This document shows, in pieces, positions 57,700 through 64,000 of a stretch of 64,000 bases of DNA. The stretch covers positions 6,835,424 to 6,899,423 of the forward strand of contig JAJEKV010000053.1 in the NCBI GenBank assembly GCA_021234155.1, in the 5' to 3' direction. Within the stretch, counting starts at the first letter, position 1; each line of letters begins with the position of its first letter. The DNA is from Isoetes taiwanensis (taxonomy: Eukaryota; Streptophyta; Lycopodiopsida; Isoetales; Isoetaceae). The position numbers were made by a program, and so were the translations under genes. Under the pieces are notes generated by a model. It had not been told where the DNA came from and searched no databases. It saw nothing but the letters and a program-made list of their open reading frames with translations.

Positions 57700-57951
57700 G
57701 CAGGCCGACCCTTCCAGCAATCTCAAAAAATAAAAAGGAGCTATGGCTGCAGATGAAACCAAATAAGCACTAAAGCTTATTTGAAATAAAACCTGGAACA
57801 AAGGCAGCAACAGCCCAATCTGTCCAAGATATTGCCCTATTGCTCCTGCAGCAAGGTTAACACTCATTGGATTGGCAGCCATTGCAGTCAAGAACATGGC
57901 AGAGGAAATAACGGATGTTTGAAAACAAGTGAGCATAAGCCATGCCCCCAT
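57700..57951 (-). pseudogene. Plastid dicarboxylate transporter (DiT-type) gene fragment
   Basis: Minus strand reads GAWLMLTCFQTSVISSAMFL, then TAMAANPMSVNLAAGAIGQ, then, after a frameshift, TDWAVAAFVPG. This corresponds to a conserved membrane segment of the DASS-family 2-oxoglutarate/malate translocators of the chloroplast envelope. Only this piece is present. Confidence 0.7.
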
Positions 57952-58195
57952 TTTCCTATTCTATTCTATTCTTTCTGTGCCATCCCCAAGGCAAGGCGAG
58001 CCCTCTGGATCTGGATCTGGCTTTTCCCTTGCTAGTTTTGAAGCATCTGGACTGCTTTTACATATTCACTGAAGGAGGATAGACAATATACAACAGCCGA
58101 GGTATCAACAAGAGGGAAATAAAACCTGGACAAATTTCCAGTGTAAGAATCTCATAAGTTCAAAAAATAACCAGGTAAAGAAGCTAAAGGTGGAG

Positions 58196-58512
58196 ACCTC
58201 ACTATCATGGCCTCTGAATTTACGAATCACACAGCCTGTTGAAACATCCCAGTAAAAGAGTTGTCTATCAGCTCCACAAGAACAAAGCTTAGAGTTATCC
58301 GCAGAGACAGCCACATCTCTAACTTCTCTGGCATGAGCATTATAAGACTTGATGCGCAGGCCTTTGTGCGGGTTCCAGAGCTGAAGAGTACTATCTTTGC
58401 CACAACTAAGGCAGTAATTACCATCGCCATTGAATTGCACTGCCAGAACAGGACCTTCGTGCCCCCACAAAACTGAATCCTCCCTCTTAGGCAAATGCTC
58501 CTCTATAGCCGG
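58196..58512 (-). pseudogene. WDR83/MORG1-like WD40 gene fragment (single exon)
   Basis: Minus strand reads VLWGHEGPVLAVQFNGDGNY, then CLSCGKDSTLQLWNPHKG, then REVRDVAVSADNSKLCSCGA, then FYWDVSTG, then VIRKFRGHDSE up to a GTCTCC donor. These are the first repeats of WDR83. A CTTTAG acceptor opens the exon at 58512. The remaining repeats were not found downstream, so it is a single-exon fragment, though its frame is intact. Confidence 0.75.
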
Positions 58513-60510
58513 CTACTAAAGAAAATTAATCACTGCCCTAAACATTTGGGTCTTCATCAACTCCTTCTCTATTGCAATCCGGAAAGTCCCACTAGGATCC
58601 TCAGCTCCAATTCATGGATCATCAGAGTTATGGAGAAATTCTTCAAGTAGGTTCTTCCTTTTGACTAGGGAACTCCAAGCTATTGATCATCTAACAAGAT
58701 CAAGGTTCTCTGGACTATGATTCAGGTTGTGCTAGAACTGTAAGCAGAAAGATATAATGGCTTATCCAATTACAATGAAGTTCCCGTTTGGTTCTTGACG
58801 CCTGAGGACGGACATAAGTCGGGCAGGGCTGCGTTATCACAGTAGCGGAGCATGAAGAATCATGCCACAATTAGCACGAAAAATTCTACTCTCTGTTGCA
58901 AGAAGGTTCTACTCCAACATGATTGCTAGCTTCTACTTCATGCGGGAAAAATAGCAGGAGTCAGCAAAACTACAAGATCTGGCACGAAGATGCATTTAGG
59001 GCTCGCAAAAACCCTAGTTTGGGGTTCTTTTGGGCGTGGTTGTTGGTTTGGCTTGCCGCTAACCATGGCCATATCCGTGTGCTGAAGCAAGCATCCGGCT
59101 GCATCATCCACTAAAGCACTAACGCTTCCACTCCAAATCTGTTTCCACTCTTATCACAAGAACATTAATTTTTTGCAAGAATGCCCTGAAATGCTATCCA
59201 CCAGGCTTGCATGTTCAACCCCTAAAATAAAAAGAGGGCTTTTGTTGTGAGCCCTTGGATGTTGGACCATTGGAAAAAAAAAGCTAATCAACGACTAAGA
59301 AATAGTGCACTCTAGATGTACGCATTAGTACATCCATTCGAATACGCCATGAAATCTTAGGAAAACCTTTGTGAAAAGCGTACAAAAACACAAAGAAAAC
59401 CCCCTGTTATTATGCTACATATTACACGTGTGAAACAAATGATAGAGAGGAGTAAAATTGTTGTGTTTGCCACAGGTAGGACATGAGATTTTGGTTTGTG
59501 GCTTTTCAGCACATCTGGGATTAAGCTTTTATATTTAACATTCTAACCACATTTAGGGTGAATACTTTATTGGAGCTATAAATAAGAAAAGGTAAGGTGC
59601 ACCTACCAATTCTTGCACTTTCTAGGTGGTTCTCTAAGCTTTCTCATGCTTTATAGATTATCATATAGAGGAATATGCTTCCAATAAAGTGGGTTTATTC
59701 AGGTTTCATCACTCCATGGGTTGCTTGTTCTGTATTATAGAATTTAATATCAATCAAGGGAATAAATAAAGCTATGAAGGACCATTTCGTATAACACGAT
59801 TTGTTCAAATTTAGGTTTATTGAACAACAGAAGAGCACTTTCTTTTAATATATCAGGTGAGAGAGAAATTAAAATAGATATTTAATCAGGCAATATGCCT
59901 TGGAATTGTTTCTTTGATGCTGCGAAAAAACATTCCGAACAAGTACATGCTAATCTTAGAGAACTTATTACTAGAATATAACAAATCTAAAGATGTGACC
60001 ACCTTTAAAATAGTGGGAACAATTCTACAAATGCCTCACATTGAAATTACTAAAAGTTTAAAGTGTTTCAAATATTAAAGGTCTTTTTTTCGAGCGTTTC
60101 AAGGTTGTGCAACAATGGATGCACATTTCAGGATCTCAAACACATCATATGAATTTAGTAATCCCCAAAGGTGCCAAAAAACATTCGAATTCTTATTTAT
60201 TGATGCTCTACTCTTAAACCATCTGCTCTGAAACCTAGTTTTTCCTTCAAAATATTGATACACCAATGCCATAAGGTATGCCATTTAGTATAAGGATACA
60301 TATACAAATCACTCACAACACTTTCCCATTCATTAGCACTTGTAAGGCAATCAAGCGGTTGCACAAAGGTACTGGGTGTACTAAATCCTCTGACAATGTA
60401 TATGACATCTCCTGAACTGCTGTTGTACCATGTGCATGTTTGGAAAGCATATTAGGAGCTTTATTCCAACTTCCACACTAGAAAGGTAATATTGTCCATC
60501 ATACCTCCAA
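58513..60510. other. Intergenic, nothing recognised
   Basis: No supported gene. The stretch to 59110 includes a CCATGGCCATATCC patch; the rest is AT-rich. Confidence 0.3.
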
Positions 60511-60756
60511 GTGCATATATCTTACCATTTAGCTGCAGTAGATAGACCTGTTCTTCTCCATAAAATTGAAGGAACTTGGGACCAAAAGGACTCACGCTGA
60601 CCATACATTTTTGCTGCAATATCGTGTTTCCTGGATCAGAACATTCTGCTTCTGCATGGAATTGTTTCCGTTGCAATTGCCAAGGAATAGAATAGAATAG
60701 ATTTTTTTTGCATGATATATGATATCATGCAAAGTTCCCACAGTAAGCATGCCATT
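60511..60756 (-). pseudogene. Duplicated exon-like segment, copy 2
   Basis: Reads AECSDPGNTILQQKCM, SPFGPKFLQF, QVYLLQLNG and a GTAAGAT donor, as at 29131-29356. A (GAATA)n plus T-run insertion near 60688-60712 distinguishes it. Gene identity unknown. Confidence 0.5.
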
Positions 60757-60869
60757 TCACGAGTCCTACAATCTCTCTAAATTCCAACTCACGGGTCCTC
60801 TTGTAAGACCTTAAGCTGCCATATCCAATGTTACGAGTTCAATGCCTAATTGTGTCGACTTCATCCATG

Positions 60870-61115
60870 TACAGTGATGGGGCTAGGACCCATCTACGTG
60901 TATTGTACATTGTTCTATAAGCCATGTACAATGGCATAAGCCATGTACAGTGGTGGGGTCAGGGCCCATCTGGACGTGTTGTACATTGTCCCATAAGCTA
61001 TGACGTCCTATCAATGTGTATTGTACATTGTCATATAAGCCATGTATAGTTGGTGTACAGTGGCATAAGCCATGTACAGTGGTGAGGGCAGGCCCCATCT
61101 GGTATGTTATATTTT
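60870..61115. repeat. Degenerate tandem repeat with GCCATGTACAGTGG units
   Basis: Three units with CATGTACAGTGGTG, CCCATCT, GTGTTGTACATTGT and CCATAAGCTA. TGTACA palindromes occur throughout. Non-coding. Confidence 0.65.
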
Positions 61116-61170
61116 GTCCCATAAGCTACGCTGTCCTATAAGCTACAACTTCTCATAAGTATCAAAATAC

Positions 61171-61231
61171 CATCCATCCATCCATCCATCCATCCATCCA
61201 TCCATCCATCCATCCATCCATCCATCCATCC
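61171..61231. repeat. (CATC)n microsatellite
   Basis: About 15 perfect CATC units. Confidence 0.97.
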
Positions 61232-62889
61232 TACGAAATGAGTCTATCTAAAAGTAAGAAGAATCATTGGAAGGCTTAATTGTTTACAAGGTTTAATGAT
61301 TAAAATTAACTCCATTTTTTACTCATCTACTTCATTAGATTGATACAATAATTCTGCCTATTGGAGAATTTGATTCATTCTTCTATGATCCACTATTACA
61401 CCATGGTCCACTATTGGTAACCCTCTCCTAATTGTTGTATATGCACATTCAAAAAGGAAGTGCGCATACATAGAGAATGAGGAAAAAGTATAAAAATATG
61501 TTCAAAATTTGAACTTCAAAGATAAAGGGGGGGGGTGTGTGTGCACGAGGAGTTGCCTTCCAGTGGCCCAAGAGTGTGTGTATCATAGTTTCTATTTTGT
61601 CGTTTCGTGCTAGGGCTTGTTTATTTTGTGTGGAGCCCTGTAAATGCTTGTTTGTTTTATGTGGAGCCATGTAAATGCTATGAACACAGGTGCCATCTTC
61701 TTAGCGCTGGAGTTTTGAGTTTTATTTATGGAGTTATCAATTCATACCACTGAGGAAGGGAGGAGGAACTATTAATACCTTCATACTAATTAGGCTAAGC
61801 ACGTTAGGCATTTTTTAGGCATTATGGTCTTCTTCAAATGAAAGCTATATATGCCCGTCTATAGTCGCTCTAGTAACAATGTCCGATGTCGCAGAAAGTG
61901 GATGTGAAGTCTATCCATATATGGTCAGGGAGTGACGCAGAGCGTGTGGGGGGCCTTGACTCGTTGGCGAGGCCGGGCATGGTGCAACTTACGCTTCCTT
62001 GAATGGCTGTGAGTTTGAAGGACCATCATGTTAATGATGTCTGGAAGTCCGTGATGATGTTGTTTTATTGTAGGATCTTTTTGCATGGTTGATCACTGTG
62101 TAGGCAGACTTGAATGTGGTTATACTGTTGCAGGAATGCAGTTACCCTTCTTTGTGTCGATGTCGTCTTGGTTTCTTGCATGTTCCAAAACTCATGAAGG
62201 ATAGGGTCATCTTCCTTTTTCCAGGGGTTGTGCTCCGTTGTGAAGGGTTCTTGTAAAACCATGTGTGAGTAGCTATATGTAAGTTCCATTTTTGTAACAT
62301 GGACATTTAAATCCACATGAAACACAAACACAAGTATTCTATGAGTTGGATTTTAGAGAGATTGTATGGGTGATATGTATCAGATTCTTTTGAACAAACA
62401 TATGAAAAATAGCTAAAACTTCAAAATCCCAAGGCCAAGCTTCGCATACTTGAGTATTAGGATATCTTTGGACATGTCATAGGTGACAGCTGTTTTCAAT
62501 GGTAACGGTGATAAGGGCAAGTGGGGTTATGTGGAGTTTTGTTGGATTGTGAATCTCTTGATAAGGTTATGATGATAAGGGCAAGTGGGGGTTATGTTAT
62601 TGGTATGGGGTTATATCATAGATAAAGATTTATAGACTTGTAACACTTGATGAACTCATAAATACAAAAGTATATTCCCTACGTGTATATAAACACACTT
62701 AAAAAAAAGGTATATACATTAGAAACCATATAGAGTACCTTAGTATTTATTGCCACATGGATTATAAAAGTATATGCTAATGAATACAGAATTTAATGCT
62801 TAAGATGGGTACAATACAATTCACCCATTTTTGCCACACAATGAGAATAAGGCAAAGGAAAGGAATGTGTACATAAATGTGGCGGCTCA
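61232..62889. other. Intergenic downstream of the PQQ gene, nothing recognised
   Basis: No supported gene. Includes GATAAGGGCAAGTGGGG in two copies (62511 and 62574). Confidence 0.35.
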
Positions 62890-64000
62890 TTATTGAAGAC
62901 AATATGCAAAGAGAGAGTTTCCACTGGATCCGCCAAAAGCTTTTGCAACACTAGAAGAATTGTATCCTGAGCCAATAAAAGCACAACCATGTGCAATAGA
63001 AAATCCTCCATACACAGTTGCATTTGTAGTTGAACTCCATAAAATTGATCCACTTTTTGCATCTAATGCATAAACATGGCCTGATGTATCAAATGATCCA
63101 GCAAACATGACTCCATTTGCTATTGTAACAGGCCCATAAGACCACTTTCCAGTTGGATTAGCAGTTGACCACAGGACGTGACCTGTTGACGCATTCAAAC
63201 CTACCCAGCCACCAGCCGTCGTGATTATGGATGAAGGGACTAGAGTAAAATTTTTCCGCTGGTAATTGCCTATGTTTGTGTAGATGCGATGTCCATCTGT
63301 TGCAGAACCCCATGTTGCACCACCTGCAATCCCTCCTGGGCCTGCTACCTATATAATGTTTCAGATAAGTATAAAGAGATAAGTATATGAATATGTTAAA
63401 AGCAAATACAAACAAAGAGTATGCCATACTGTATTCCAAAGCACATTGCCAGTGTCTCTATCAAGTGCCCATATAACTCCACTCTTTTGTCCTGCCACAA
63501 GGATATCGTGCTCTTTGGTATCATTAGGTTGATGAATACTCAATAGCATGGGTGCTTCTCCAAAATCATAATCGGGGCCAGGTTTAGATGGGCAATTTAC
63601 CGATGGATTAATAAGACAAGTCACTGTCCAGACGTCAAACTCTCCAAGCCTTTTTGACCATTTTATTTTTCCTGACTTAAGATTGAGTGCAAGAATGGAT
63701 TCTTGATGGACATCGGATGAAAGACAAGGATCTGGGGTAATTGGTACAGTTCGATTTGCATTAGCATCCTCGCATGCTTGGATATCTGATGGTGCCTTGT
63801 AAAGGTTTCCAGTAGCTATATAGACTAATCCTCGCTTTGTGTCAATTGAGGGGCTACTACCCCAAATTGCTGCTCCTGAATAGCCATGTCTTGTTCCATT
63901 ATTACTTGGCAACATTGAAGTACGCCATATTCTTTTGCCTGTGCGCAAATCAAATTTTTGGAAGCTTCCTTGAAAGGTACAACATGTGTCTGTATCTGAT
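62890..64000 (-). CDS. PQQ-type quinoprotein (polyvinyl-alcohol dehydrogenase-like), 3' part
   Basis: Two exons on the minus strand: 63430-64000 (continuing past the window edge) and 62890-63348, with an 81-bp GT-AG intron. The protein shows beta-propeller blades of the PQQ-dependent dehydrogenase family: RTGKRIWRTSM, IDTKRGLVYIATGNLY, LALNLKSGKIKWSKRLG, ALDRDTGNVLWNT, NASTGHVLWST, VYALDAKSGSILWSS, repeated x-LD-x-TG-x-LW units. It ends with a Gly/Ser-rich stretch and FAYCLQ. No frameshift is seen, so the gene may be functional. Enzymes of this type oxidise alcohols with a quinone cofactor; the plant substrate is unknown. The 5' end lies beyond the window. Confidence 0.85.

Overview
The window is nuclear DNA of a land plant. 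It holds chromovirus-type Ty3/gypsy retrotransposons primed by initiator tRNA-Met, introns with GT-AG borders, and fragments of plant genes (auxin-receptor F-box, BTB/POZ-MATH, STY-type kinase, plastid dicarboxylate transporter, PQQ quinoprotein). Gene density is very low and transposable elements dominate. A seed-free vascular plant or a large-genome seed plant would fit, but the sequence does not settle the species.

Layout. 1-2229 is a degenerate ~1.1 kb tandem repeat, resumed at 15618-15792. It is split by element 1 (2230-15617), a 13.4 kb Ty3/gypsy element with ~1.66 kb LTRs. 15793-16620 is CpG- and palindrome-rich. 16.6-20.3 kb is mostly unassigned, with two ~240 bp MITEs that have 8-bp target duplications. 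A LINE RT fragment lies between two (CT)n tracts (20.36-22.62 kb). 22.6-31.7 kb holds small repeats, a short two-exon gene, a BTB/POZ-MATH pseudogene and an unidentified ORF. 31.8-34.1 kb is a 1.7 kb polypurine tract and a polypyrimidine tandem repeat around a Helitron-like 3' end. A second LINE (minus strand) spans about 36.1-40.1 kb. Element 2 (41422-54462, 5-bp TSD CCCAC) is a relative of element 1 inserted at the splice donor of a kinase gene fragment. 54.5-60.8 kb carries several gene fragments, all on the minus strand. The window ends inside a PQQ beta-propeller gene (62890 to beyond 64000).

Main discovery. Both Ty3/gypsy elements carry two extra genes between the 5' LTR and gag. The first encodes a histone H3-like protein. 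It begins with the exact H3 tail residues 1-9 (ARTKQTARK), followed by a long novel linker, and ends in an H3 histone fold. The second (ORF B) is a ~507-aa protein I cannot assign, conserved in both elements. Each extra gene has its own TATA-like box, and pairs of ~66 bp hairpins about 200 bp apart lie in front of them. The integrase ends in a chromodomain, the module that in related elements reads H3 methylation, so one element encodes both an H3-tail mimic and a candidate H3 reader. Gag seems to lack its own ATG and opens at a conserved splice acceptor. Two reading-frame offsets (-1 inside gag, +1 at a UAG GGG between protease and RT) occur at the same sites in both elements. Most copies are now broken by stops and frameshifts. 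ORF B of element 1 and gag-protease of element 2 remain open.
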